From: Stenocarpella maydis
Lineage: Eukaryota; Ascomycota; Sordariomycetes; Diaporthales; Diaporthaceae
NCBI GenBank assembly: GCA_002270565.1
Contig: NQMI01000022.1
Coordinates: forward strand, 372,001 to 436,000
Direction of reading: 5' to 3'
Length of the DNA: 64,000 bases
Under the pieces are notes generated by a model. The model saw only the letters and a program-made list of their open reading frames with translations, did no database searches and had not been told where the DNA came from. The position numbers and the translations under genes were made by a program. Below, one piece after another: positions 45,450 through 56,809 of this stretch (its first letter is position 1; each line of letters opens with the position of its first letter).

Positions 45450-46016
45450 GTGCCGGCACTATCATATTATTACTCTACATTTCAACAAACATTGGTGAAA
45501 TCTGGACAGTATATTTCGCTGCTGTTCTTCTGTGGCCGCCATCTAGACGAAAACAACACCCAAACCAGTAGGAGAAGCATCATACGCAGCTATCTCACCC
45601 AATTGCTCCAACAGCACCAATTTAAAGTGAGAGGCTTAGAACAGAAAGTGAATTTGGGCCTGGTTGAGTCTGGAGACATAAAACAGCTCACACGGCTTGT
45701 CCAAAATCTTGTGCTCGAACTTGGGTACAAGACGATATTTTGCATAATTGATGGTATCAAATATTATGAGTGTGAGGCATATCTCGGCGACATGTCTGCG
45801 GTCTTGGCAGTCTTGCTGGACATTGCTGTGGATCAGAGTTCACGGTGTATCTTCAAGCTCCTAATCACCAGTCCCTCCCCCACGCACATTATACGGCAAG
45901 CCGTCTCCTCTGATTCAATTCTATCATTGACCGCACAGTCGGCAACCGGCGAGTCATTTCATGTTTCACATTTAACACGGCACGTTCAAACAGAGTTGGG
46001 ACATGGCACTACATAG
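45450..46016 (+). pseudogene. STAND/NACHT-type NTPase fragment
   Basis: The 188-codon frame reads YYSTFQQTLVKSG, LLFFCGRHLDENN, SIIRSYLTQLL, TRLVQNLVLELGYKTIFCIIDGIKYYE and RCIFKLLITSPSPTHIIRQAV. That is the central part of the nucleotide-binding domain of fungal STAND proteins, with a Walker-B-like IFCIIDG and the sensor strand KLLITSP. The preceding GKPGxGKS P-loop and all downstream repeats are missing, so this is an isolated exon-sized relic. Such proteins are implicated in fungal innate recognition and allorecognition. Confidence 0.6.
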
Positions 46017-47003
46017 GTGAAAGATAGAGATCGCAAAGTCCGAATTAGAACAAACGCCATTATGCTGCTTCAATATCGCTACTGAGTGGAAGTCATCCTC
46101 GATTCCAGTCCTGTCATTGGGGTTGCAGAACTCACAAAGGAGCAAATACCGATGGTTTGCGCTACATTGAACAGTTGAGGCGAGGTGCAGAACATGTTAG
46201 CTGAAAATTGCGTGAACTCTGGCACGGGTCACAATAAGGATCTCCACAGTTATTGTACTCATAAACCTTGCGAAGTTACATTGTACGACTTCTAGTAGAG
46301 TGCAGTGGGGGCTCACTATATAGAAAGGCAGGGCTAAGCACCTGGGCAGGAAACTAAGTCCTCCCACAGAGGCCTCGCAGCACACTCTGTGTATCTTGTG
46401 GCTTTGAGCGGGATCCCGCAGTGCTACAAACAAAACCCGTGCCAGTAACCGATTCATCACCTGGAGCTACACGGACGGGGTACTTGATACCATTATAGTT
46501 GGGATCACCAAAATATTTCCATGTAAGCTATTCTGGTGTGTGGACACTACTCTCTTCATAGTTACGGTGGACAAGTTCGACTGGCCAGCATACCAAAGTT
46601 CTCCAAAAGACTCAAATATGCTGTAGTTCTCAACAACTCAACAGAATTGAAATTCAAGCATCATTGTGACTTTAGCTGATCTTATAAACATAGAAGCCCA
46701 ACGCTTGCAGTACACTGCATCACCTCGTCCGAATACAATCTAGAGCACGATTATGGGTGTTAGTCACTAACCTCTTCGCTACAATTAAACCCCAGGTGCC
46801 TCTAAGAAACACTTCAGCTTCACAGAATAAGAAACCAGAGAGGGCACACCAAGTAACTTAAATAGTTTAGAAGTTACAGCTTCCTTAACAACACATTCAA
46901 GCAGAGAGAGGTTAGGGCAGAGGTAAAAATAATAAAATACCTTACGCTAATAAGGCACCTAATAGATAAAATAGTGAGGGATATGCAGTTAGCTAACACT
47001 TAT
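46017..47003. other. Intergenic region, locally AT-rich
   Basis: No gene. An AT-rich stretch at about 46850-47000 directly precedes the candidate LTR. Confidence 0.45.
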
Positions 47004-47467
47004 TGTGACGATCACGGCTGGTTCTTGGCTGATAAACCTAGTGAGCGGGTTTATGTTCAAGGGGCGTTCAAGGTGGAATCGTTCTGAGCAATGTGACAAT
47101 AGTGATCGAAAGCCGTTGAAGCTATTCCTGGGTGAATACTTAGATTGACTGCTGAAGAGCTGTCCTAAGCTATACTATCTAGTGGTAGTGATTATGAGTA
47201 TATATAGTCTATCTCTTTAGCCTGGCTCACTTGGCTCACTGGCTTACTGGTGAGTCGGTGATTCTGGTGATCCAGTAGCTCACTTAGCTCACTGCCCTGC
47301 TGGTGATCCAAGTGATCCCTTCCTTATGTAAGCGAGTGATCTAGGTCACGTGCACTAATAGTCGTGCCTCTTCCTATAGGCTTAGCTAGCTGGCCTGTGG
47401 GGTTTATCTGCGCCTCTAGCGGACCAACAGTTCGTTTCTGGTTTCTATTCCTGTCACGTTCGTGACA
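47004..47467. mobile_element. Candidate solo LTR
   Basis: The segment begins TGTGACG and ends CGTGACA, i.e. TG..CA termini with short inverted repeats. It contains a TATA-like TGAGTATATATAG near 47195 and a patch of degenerate GGCTCACT/GGTGATCC repeats at 47220-47320. This is the look of a fungal retrotransposon LTR. No second LTR and no clear 5-bp target duplication were found, so the ends are tentative. Confidence 0.4.
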
Positions 47468-47760
47468 TTGGGTGGCTAGTTTACTGCAATCAGGGCCCTG
47501 CCAGCGCCTTAACGGCAGCGTTACAGTAGGTAGGTATTCCTCTCGTTCTTATTGCACTTTGACACAAGTTCAGCTGCAAATGACAATTCGTACACAAGTT
47601 CCCTTCAAAAGTGATGATGCAGCATACGTGGGAAAGCCTTGCCGATAGGTTTGGGTAACTACGGCTTCATTTATAGAAGGCTATAATAGATGGCACCAGA
47701 ACGAAGCCAGTCTTGACCGTTTCTCACGTCTCAATCTCTCAAATCAATGGTTCCGACTCG
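47468..47760. other. Short intergenic stretch
   Basis: 3' flank of the protease gene; no feature seen. Confidence 0.4.
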
Positions 47761-50700
47761 TCAACCACAGAAGACACCGTCCTTCGGCCTCTGTCCAGCC
47801 TTGGTGCAGGGCAAGAATGTCTTTGAAGAAGGTGCGTTTCCTTCAGCATAAATCACGAAGGTACTGGTATCCATCGTTGATGACCCAATTGGCGCCACCC
47901 AGCTATGACTGTACCCATCCCGGGTGAGTAGCGCCGGCCCTACCAGTGCCCAGGCCTGCGGCACGGCATGTGGGTCGGTAATCGTCCCGTTGTACCGATA
48001 CAGGTTGCCGTTCCGAACCATGGCGACGGCACAGTAGCAGCCATCATCAGGGCTGTAATAAATCGGCCACGCGGGGTTGTTCTGGTAGTCACAGTGGGTG
48101 CTTGGGTCGGTGTAGGCGATGTATACGACGATCGAAGCGTAAGGGAGCAGGACGTCAGCTGTGTATATCGTGAAGCTGTCTCGAGGATCGGCGTGTAGGT
48201 TCATGATTGGTTTGTCGTCAGGCAGGGATAGGGTGGCACCAGTCACGTTGTTTGAGGCTTCCGACTCGATATTCCCGCCCCCGGTGGCCGTGACGGAAAA
48301 GAACAGATCCACCGAACCCGGTGGGATATCGCCAATTGTCACACGCGTCATAGGGGATGGTAGGCTGGCAATCTGCACTCCCCTCAAATAAACGTTGTAT
48401 CCGACAACATTTGCGTTGCCTGGAGGGTCCCAGCTCAGACTGACAGAGGCGTAGCCATATGAAGTGACTGTCAATGATTGGGGGGTGTCTGCAGCAGGTC
48501 CATCGGCTGCAGCTGGTGCGACGGTCACCGGCGTACTACCGCCCTGCACAGCGTTCATGAATGTTTGCATGTAGGCATCGTCTGGCGGTGTATCATACTC
48601 GTTGTCCGGGACGTCGTCGGTCAGGTCAATTAGGCCCGCGCCTCGCTGGCCGGCCAGAGCAACCGCATTGCTGATTTCGCTAGATGGTACGCTATCGACG
48701 ATGTGCCAGATCTTACGCGGGTCAGATGGCGTCCAGCTGAGTGGAGTAAAGGACGACTTGTAAGTCTCGTAGCTATCCGCGAATGTCACGAGCGTGTCCA
48801 TCGTGTTCTCGAAACACTGCGAGGTACGCATGCCGCTGTTGAGCACAGTGAAAGCCCCGGGATAGCGGCGTTTGGTGTATGCATTGATGTACGCGTAGAG
48901 ATCCGAGTACATGTTGTCAGGCCCGCATTCAGCGGGCCCCTGGTCGAAGAAGATGCCGCCAAGTCCAGTTCCGTAAAACATATACCATGTGTCGACATCG
49001 TGTTGGATTTGTGCCACCCAATCCGCAAGGTCATGTGAGCCGAGTCTTGTAGTAAACAGCTCGTCGCTCGCACCCAGTGAACCGGTATCGATGTAACCAA
49101 TTATTCGCTTCCCACTTGAGTTGGCCGCGTTGATGAGTTCCTGCCAGTCGTTGTCGATATGCGTGTTGGAGTAGAATGGAAGGACAGCGATGAGGACGCT
49201 GATCTTGTTGCTATCATAAGCAATCAATCGCCTCCAAGTGCCTTTATTAGCGCTGTTGAGGCTCATGATCGATGCCATAGCAATCTGCTGGCCAGCTGTA
49301 CCACCCGGGCTCGGCGCCGAAGTTTGAAAAGGGGCTGGACGCGCGGAGGAAGTCGGCCCGGTCATCGCTAGGTCCCATGTTGTAGTGCCGGGTTCTGTGC
49401 TAAGCCCAGTAGGCTCGGACACGATGCTTATCTCTATTGTCGTGAAGGACGTGAGGTCGTGATCGGTCAAAGGGGTCCCAGTTGCAACCACACTGACTCC
49501 GGTAGCCGTGGAAAGAATATCTTGATGTTGAAGAAGGTAGTTGAGCTCGTGATCCCTGACCGGGAACTCCCCTGCCCCTATGAAAGGTTCTTTGTAACGC
49601 TTCGTGGGTGCGTGGATGCCCGTGTTAATGAGACGCGAGCCAGTGTTCCATGGAACGTTTGAGCAGAGGCCAGCCAGAGAGTTCACTTTGAGATACCTTG
49701 GGGCCTGGTTGTTGACAAGGCCCTGCCAGCCTGTGAAAATGGCAGCTGCCCCAGCTGCATGCGGAGAAGCCATTGAGGTGCCGGAAGCATATCGTATATC
49801 GTAGTCATGCTTGACCCCCAAACTCAGTATATCTTGTCCGGGTGCAAGGTAGTGGACGGCAGGGCCGTAGTTTGAGTAATACGTGAGATTATAGTTCCTG
49901 TCGACCGCACCCACGCACACAACCCGAGGATACGAGCAAGGAAAGTGCAAGCCGGTGCCCATGCTCGCGTCTTGGCCGTCATTTCCGGAGCTTGAAACGA
50001 CTGTGATCCCAGCATCGATGGCCTGAGCCAGGGCGTAATATAATCCAAAGTCGTGCTCTGACCACAGGATGGAGAAGTTGATGATTGAACCACGAAAGCC
50101 AATCTTTGGTCCATTGAGATGGTCTCCCTTGTTTGCCTTGTGCTCGGCTGTCACGTCCATGACAGCCTAGAGAGAAAGTCAGGATTAAGTATTACCAGAT
50201 GGCGAATTTGTCAGGGTGAAAACGTATTAGACTGCAAGGCTGCTGACGGAAGGGGGCCGCAATGAACTGTTCGGTGACATACCTGTGCTAACCGTGCGAG
50301 TTCTTCGCCTTCCCCCTTGATTTTGACGCTTATGAGGTTGACCTCTTGGGCAACACCATACTTTTGAGCACCAATGATACCGGCTACATGCGTTCCATGA
50401 CTTGCGATGTCCTCGTTGAGCTCATCGGTGTATCTCGAGGGAGCGGAAGACGGTGCATTGCCAATGTGTCTAGCCCGCCCTCCAAAGAGGGTGTGCGAAG
50501 TACGAATACTATATCACATTAGCGTATTATTACCAGGCATACACGACAAGTCTTCTTCTGTATGATAAATAAGTATCAGGTGTAGGTGTTGACGGGAGTG
50601 GGTATTAATAGGTGGCATTCAGTAGGTATTGGTGTTGCAAGAGTGGGTACTGGCTGTGGGTATAGGTCTCAGGAATGGGTGTTCAAGGAATGTGTTCTCC

Positions 50701-51343
50701 AGGATCAGACCTTAATGGGTGTTAAGCAGGGGTGTGGGTGTTGTGGGTGATATGGGGATCCTTACCCGGTGTCAAACACATATACATTTACTCCCTGACC
50801 TGCTGTCCAGGAGAAGTGGTATTCGCCATCGTCCTCTACAGGAGTCGCGAGTTTCCCTCCAGCAGCTAACATTCGCAGGCCGTAGGGTGCTCGCCTCTCG
50901 TAATCCTCCCTGTACCATCGCTTCGTGCTCTCAAGGACCATTGATTGGTTTGCCTCGGGATCCAACGGTTGTATCAGATGCATGGCACGGTTTGCTTGGA
51001 CGAGCAAGACGCCAGGATCCAGGCGAACATGCGCGTTCAGCTCGACGTCGCCCAGTATCGCTCGATATCCTTGGTCCCGAAGTAACATGAACCGAGTGGT
51101 ATTTGACAAGGTCATGCCGATCGAGTCGAAATGGTCTTCTAGTGTATGTCCTGGCTGAAATAGAACCAGGTACTCGCCTGGGACTACACAGTCATGACTT
51201 GCGCCGTAAAGGGGAGCTGGATCACCAGGTGGGCGCTGATGACGCAGCAAAAAATCCTCGGTAGTCTCAGGGAAGAGTTCCGAGGACATTGCCAGGCGGA
51301 GCAAGAAAGTGGCAAGAGCTAGTAAGACCGTTCCTAACTCCAT
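47761..51343 (-). CDS. Secreted subtilisin-like protease fused to spherulin-4-like and Fn3 domains
   Basis: Exons 50766-51343, 50283-50508 and 47761-50166 join in phase to a 1069-residue protein. Signal peptide: about 1-20. An inhibitor-like propeptide precedes a peptidase S8 domain with Asp191 (VYVFDTGI), His230 (SHGTHVAGI), oxyanion Asn330 (SSSGND) and Ser399 (GTSMASPH), a complete triad of the proteinase-K type. After a Ser/Thr/Pro-rich linker, residues of about 588-810 form a spherulin-4-like barrel (VLPFYSN, KRIIGYIDTGSLG, WYMFYGTGLGGIFFDQ, FTVLNSGM, LIDLTDD). An Fn3-like module (about 830-920; LSWDPPGNANVVGYNVYLRG) and a novel C-terminal region with Cys follow. The spherulin-4 exon is fused in one uninterrupted frame with the protease. 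Spherulin-4/GH135 relatives cleave galactosaminogalactan, but key acids differ here. Confidence 0.85.
50509..50765 (-). repeat. Long first intron of the protease with GGGTGTT-like repeats
   Basis: The 257-bp intron is unusually long for this window. On the plus strand it is G/T-rich, with degenerate repeats of GGGTGTT/GGGTATT between about 50580 and 50755. Confidence 0.6.
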
Positions 51344-53119
51344 GGTGCTTGAGGTGTGCTGGGTAAGGGGTAGGTAGTATCGTGATGGCTGTGAGAGAGA
51401 AAAGGATGGGAGGAGGGTTGGCAGGTGGCAGGAGTCTGCGCAGTAAAAGCTTTTCGGAGTCGCAGACAGCTGGAGGTTGGGTGAAGGCGATGTTAACCCT
51501 ACAGTTTGATGGGATATTGAATGGTCTTATGTTGGCTGCTGGTAACTCTGGCACTGCTGCTTTGCAATGTGGAGCGTTTGGCTGGTTCCTGTTTTGGCAC
51601 TACTTCACATACGTACAAACAACATCAAGGCACTTGCAGAGACTCAACCAACAAAACCAAGGAGGGCACCTTCAACAGAATTTTATCCCAATACAACGCC
51701 CTAATGTGACGTAGCAAACGGTGGGAGCTCCAGTGGGGCACTTCCTGGTAGGATGCCATCTGGTTCGGCACCTCACTGTAGGATATTCCACTTTGGGTAC
51801 TCAGGTATCTTCCTCCAGGGCAGCGGCATAACTCCCAGTAAGATCGCCGTATAGCAGGATTGCCTCCAGAGGGGGATCAAATGCTCAATTTGACTCGTGG
51901 CAATTACTGACCTTATTTATAAAACTGGGTGCAGCCACGTGCAGTTCGATGCCATGCCACAACGCCAGAGCTGCCGCCGCCGCTCTCGAATTTCCACTTC
52001 CGCCCGAACATCTTTTCGAGGAGGGGCCGCATGGTAGGCAGAGAGGCATCGATAATTTCAAGTAGAGGCACTATGGCCGCAATGAGTGCTAGCGGCGCGA
52101 ATGTAAAGTGATATCCGCCGGATCCAGTTCAAGCATGCCAACCCCCCCCCCAAAAAAAAAAAAAAACATTGTGTCGCCCGGCCGTTGAACCGGACATCGA
52201 AGCTATGAATTAAGAGTCATCTGAAAATCTGAATAATAGGGTTGAAGCTAGGAGGTCTACAAAACTACGCCATCTGGGTTAATCAAGCTAATACATAAAC
52301 ACAACATCTGCCGAGTCTTCCAAGGTATTGATTCATTTACTGTTCATCCTTCCTCCTTCATTGTACCGTACTGCGCAATGGTGCCCTGGTCGAACAGTTT
52401 GGAGAGAAATGTTCAGCCAACCATGAACAAAACCGCCAACCGTTAGCGACCTTAAAAGTGTGATATAAAATTTCATAATGGGAGTGGTTAGCATTCTAAA
52501 GTCACCACCATTCAATATCACCTCTGGTATTATCTAAATGGATGATATCTCGCGACCCTGTCCTATTATTAGCGCTGTGCTAATGTTGCTTTGAGTTTAA
52601 TGACCCCTGGCGTTTGATGGACTGACGTTGTATTAATGGTGGTCTTCGATGTTAGATGGACTCTGGTTGACCACCCCAACAAGGCCAACGTTGCATTTGC
52701 ATCCAACGTTCTTCAACGTGCAGCCAACATGCAACCAACAGCCTTAGCTCTGACAGAGTTACGTAGTACTGCTGTGATATACATAGTAGACGTTATCTTT
52801 TAACTAGACCACGTTCTACAGAGACGTTGCTTAGGGCCCTCACACCCGCCCGCTCATCTCATCTGCTGATACCCTCATTGTCTTTGAGAACACAGGTGCT
52901 TAACGGATAACTGCCGGTCCACTCTGTCTGGTCTAACTCGTTTACCTGGCCACTATTGCATCCTTTATCAACAGCTTGAACTGTTGCACGGATTTTTCAG
53001 GTGGTGTGCAAATTATTATCTGATACTAGCAGCAGGCCTGGACAACACCTCCGTCTCCTCTCGCCTCATCTTGGTCCGTTTTGTTTTTGCCCGACGACCC
53101 CAGTATGGCGCCTTCTCTC
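51344..53119. other. Intergenic region
   Basis: About 1.8 kb with no intact gene. It includes the presumptive promoter of the protease gene, a C/A homopolymer run near 52143-52166 and short ORFs without domains. Confidence 0.45.
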
Positions 53120-54160
53120 AGCCCAATCATTACCACTTGAGGCTGTGGCTTCATTGGCTTCACCTTGTCAAAGACGTGCTTGCTCAAGAGCCCGAAAGCG
53201 AGATCCACGTCATCGACATAGACGTTGACCGCAATACGCATCCCCGCGTCAACTACCACAAATGTGAAATCGGCATCTGATGTTGACGCAGTCTTCTTTC
53301 AGGTCAAACCCAGAACTATCTTCCACATTGGCTTGTCCAGATTCGATGGTACAGCAGCCTGACATCTTCAGATGGGTCAACGTCGGCGGTGCCAAAAACA
53401 TCCTGTCCGCGGCCCGGAAGGTCGGGACGGTCCGAGCCTTGGTCAACACCTCAACCTCCTCCGTCATCCATAATAACGTCAGCGACGGGGTCACGCCGAA
53501 CTTCATCGATCCTCCGTCAAAAGCAAGAGAAATTGAGATACTTGATGGCATGTTTACTGGATTGACGACTCTAGCTGTCATGGTTCGACTCTTGGTCCGC
53601 GCCAGAATAACGAAGCAATGGGGTTGAGATGACCGTTGGCTTTTAGACCTCCTGCAACCATTTCACCGACCCCAAGACTGACCGTCATGTGATATTTTAC
53701 CTAGCTGCCTGTTCTCTCGCTGCCGTATGTGAGGTCTTTGAGGATTTACCTACAGCCACTGACACCTTGTCCTAGCTCGGGTCGCTTGCCAAACTGGTCA
53801 TCTACATCAAAAGTTGGTCTCTCCATTATTACATTCAGGCTTTCGGGTACTAACGTGCTCAAGCAATCCAGCGGGTCTGCTTCGGCCGACATATGTGGGA
53901 TATTCCTGCCTTATGGATTTTTGTCACCAAAAGCAATCGAGTAAGCGACCAGAAACCATCGTCCGGCGCTTGATGCCCCTACGTATGTATTTCGCGTGTG
54001 ATAGGCTAACCAGGCCAGCTTCTATCGTCACTCAGTGCCAGTAGCTAAGGGAATTGGACTGGCGCACGGCACATGGCGGCCGCAGGTTACGAACGCGCGT
54101 TACTATTTCTTTTGGGAGTTGCTGTGGCTGGATTTATGAAATCATATTTTACCATCAATT
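53120..54160 (+). pseudogene. 3-beta-hydroxysteroid dehydrogenase-like pseudogene
   Basis: Successive frames read as an Erg26-type/3-beta-HSD short-chain dehydrogenase: HLVKDVLAQEPESEIHVIDIDVDRNTH with the NAD-adenine Asp, then DVDAVFFQVKPRTIFHI, then PDSMVQQPDIFRWVNVGGAKNILSAARKVGTVRALVNTSTSSVIHNN. The frame changes at about 53275 and 53335, the start of the Rossmann GG.GF.G loop is eroded, and the C-terminal half (53690-54160, e.g. YYFFWELLW) is only patchy. Conserved order with several breaks identifies a pseudogene. Confidence 0.7.
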
Positions 54161-54608
54161 CTGCGTGAGGGCTTTCCCCTCTAATCTGCGAAGCTTCCCA
54201 GCCAAAGAATTCCGGACACATAATTTGTGCGGATATCACGCCGTTATTGCTATGTCTGCAGATAACCCGCTGATGTTTCGGGCGGTCCGCACAGGTGGAC
54301 ATGCCAAGCTCTATAAACACCACACCAATCAGCCTCACGAACCAGGTTGGGGAAACCTTGGTTGTCAGCTTAACATGACGTCGGATGATCAGCATCCCGG
54401 ACCGGCGACCCCATCCTCGATGATAGAAGACTGCGCGCCTGAAGGAGATGTAGCAGGGTGAGGTCGCTGGAATAATGTTCTGCCGCTGCTCCAGCAATCA
54501 AGAACTAGGTTCGGAGGCTGGTCGTGTGGGTTTTCAGTCCAACCCGAATTCCACACCCTTTCCATCACAGAGAGACAGGCAAGATTCAGACTTGGTAAAA
54601 TAGGTAGC
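54161..54608. other. Intergenic/promoter region
   Basis: Nothing recognised; presumably the promoter of the expansin-like gene. Confidence 0.4.
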
Positions 54609-55329
54609 ATGGTTTCGCCTTCATACTTCGTGGCACTGCCTCTGGCGGCCCTTGCGTCCGCTGAAAACAGCAACACAACGACGTACAACGTGACCATCTC
54701 GTGGTACGGCACCAATGATCCCAGGGGCTCGCCCAACTGCAACAGCAACACAGTAGCCTGCGGGTTCTACACCTATGTACGTTACATACAAATGAGACAT
54801 ACAGAGCCCCCCACCCACCCACACTAACCAAACCATTCTTCAAAACCAGCCCGGCTACGCAGCAGCCGTGTCGCAGAACCTCTTTGGCGCAGGTCCCGGC
54901 GAGGGCAAAGGCCCCGCGTGCGGGACGTGCTACCGCCTCACGGTCGAGACGGACGCGAAGAGCGGCAACGCCGTGCCCAACGCAGGTAGCAGCATCGTCG
55001 TCAAGGTGAACAACCTGTGCCCCGCGGACGGGGACGACCCCATCTGCGCGCAGCCCGACCTGCAGACGCCCAACCAGTATGGCGGGGTGGTGGACTTCAA
55101 CCTGTGCAACGACGACGGGGCGCACGCAGCGCTGCTGGCGCCTGCAAACACCGGGCTGGCGCGGGGCACGGCGGTGGAGGTGGGCTGTGGGGAGTGGAGT
55201 GGGACCGAGAAGACGGACTGTGGGAGTTTGTGTGGGCAGGGTGGTCAGGGGTTGGGAGGTGGCGTGAGGGAGGAGGTTGGTTGGTGGGGGCTCTTGCTCG
55301 TTCCGCTGGGAATGATGTTGGGTATATGA
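54609..55329 (+). CDS. Expansin/GH45-like double-psi beta-barrel protein, GPI-anchored
   Basis: Exons 54609-54776 and 54850-55329 give 215 residues. A signal peptide (MVSPSYFVALPLAALASA) is followed by a six-stranded RlpA/expansin-type barrel: ISWYGTNDPRGSPNC, ACGFYT, VSQNLFGAGPGEGKGPACGTCYRL, VVKVNNLCPADG, and the end GGVVDFNLCNDDG with the Asp that corresponds to the catalytic acid in GH45. The C-terminal Gly-rich segment and hydrophobic tail WWGLLLVPLGMMLGI look like a GPI-attachment signal, placing the protein on the wall or membrane. Fungal relatives loosen plant or fungal wall polysaccharides; hydrolysis is uncertain. Exons join as FYTY-PGYAAAV. Confidence 0.78.
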
Positions 55330-55882
55330 ATGTTATGCGGTGGGAGTCAGAAGCTATATTGCTGCGTCCGTTTTCAAGTTCTTATCAAGATGCCAACGTA
55401 TGATCTCCCGAGTAGCAATACCTGCCTTAAAACGAAGCAACCGCCGTACCATGGAATAGCCTATATAGCTCGAGATCACAATCAGGGCAAGGCGCATTTT
55501 CGCCGGGTATGTCATCATTTTGTGGTGAGTATGGAGCTCGAGGCTGGCCTCAATGTCGCCGTCTACATATAATAAACATATCTCAAGCGTGGAATAAATG
55601 AACAAAATTATCGTGTAGAGCAAATGGTTTAGAGACAACGAGAACAGCGTCCCCGAGTGAGAAGCCAGGACACGGAAATGGGCGTGTTGATTTCAAAGTT
55701 ATGCATGAAATGTCTATTATCGCCATAGAGAGCTTAGAGAGTGGTGTGCTTGAAGCTTTGGGTCATCGTTGTGAACCGAACCTTGCCTTCCGATCTAGTT
55801 GGCTTCGAAGCCACCAGTTGACGCCATGTGAATCCCCAAATTGGATGGTGCGCCACATTCATGAACAGATTTCTTGAATAAT
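55330..55882. other. Convergent intergenic region
   Basis: 3' ends of the expansin-like and NmrA-like genes. No gene. Confidence 0.45.
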
Positions 55883-56809
55883 CTAATTTGCTTCGACAAA
55901 CTCCTTCTTGATGTAGTCACCAGCGGTGGTCATCGGAATATCGCGCTGGTGGTTTAGAGTCTCTGCCATGTCCCAGGCTATCCCCTTCGCATCGCCGAAT
56001 ATGCACTGGTACTTGTACCACAGATTTCCTGGGTTTGCTGCCAGCCTGTCCTTCAGGAACGGCAGGCTCCACTCCTCTCGTTGGAACTTCTCGCCAAAGA
56101 CTTTATCCAAGACGTCGGCAAGCCTTCCATAGGAAACTGTATCCCCTCCGATATAGACTACCTGATTCAGTGTTCCATCTGGGACGAAGACCATCTCCGC
56201 GGTCAGGCGGCCAATATCACGTGGCGTCGTGACTGTGACCCTGTTGTCCCAAGAACCCAGGGCGCACACAACTCGCTTCTCGAGGTCAACCACCCCAAAG
56301 TCGGCAAGGAACAAGTAGCTCATGAAAAGCCCCGTCGATATTATGGTCCATGACGTGCTGGTCTGGGACCGCAGCAGCCGCCGGACCTGCAGGGCCTCAT
56401 CGAACAGGTTCTGCGCAGTACCCTCCCCGATCTCGTCGTAGTCGACCCCAAACTGCCACGGGAAGTACCGCGGGACGCCCGCTTGCAGGACGGCATTGGC
56501 AGACTTCAGCTGCGTTCCTTTGGCCAGACCATATCCGCCCGCCTGGATGACGACGTCGTAGTCTTTATAGGTGCGCGAGAGCTCGGAGACGTCGTCGTCG
56601 ACAAAGTTCCCGGGCACGAGCTTCGCGCCGAGGGCTCGTAATTCTGCGTTGGAGCGTTGCTTCTCAGGGCTGGGCGAGGCGATGGAATCCGGACGAAGCA
56701 GGACTGAGAGGCTGGCGTGTGCGGGTCTGGCGGGGTGACTTGCAAGAGCTGAGAGAATTGCCGTTCCCAGCTCGCCTGCGCCAACTACGAGGATCGACAT
56801 CTTGGACAT
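55883..56809 (-). CDS. NmrA-like / isoflavone-reductase-type NAD(P)-binding protein
   Basis: A 308-residue single-exon atypical short-chain dehydrogenase. I start at ATG 56809 (MSKMSILVVGAGELGTAIL) because the Rossmann GxGxxG motif immediately follows; residues upstream are not conserved-looking. NADP preference is suggested by the Arg in LLRPDS. Further marks: VIQAGGYGLAKGTQLKSANAVLQAGVPRYFPWQFGVDYD, matching the aaaGVkrFvPSeFG family pattern with PWQFG, then WTIISTGLFMSYLF. Such proteins reduce phenolic substrates or act as redox sensors. Substrate unknown. A TATA box lies at 56892-56899. Confidence 0.85.
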   Translation of the reverse strand: MSKMSILVVGAGELGTAILSALASHPARPAHASLSVLLRPDSIASPSPEKQRSNAELRALGAKLVPGNFVDDDVSELSRTYKDYDVVIQAGGYGLAKGTQLKSANAVLQAGVPRYFPWQFGVDYDEIGEGTAQNLFDEALQVRRLLRSQTSTSWTIISTGLFMSYLFLADFGVVDLEKRVVCALGSWDNRVTVTTPRDIGRLTAEMVFVPDGTLNQVVYIGGDTVSYGRLADVLDKVFGEKFQREEWSLPFLKDRLAANPGNLWYKYQCIFGDAKGIAWDMAETLNHQRDIPMTTAGDYIKKEFVEAN

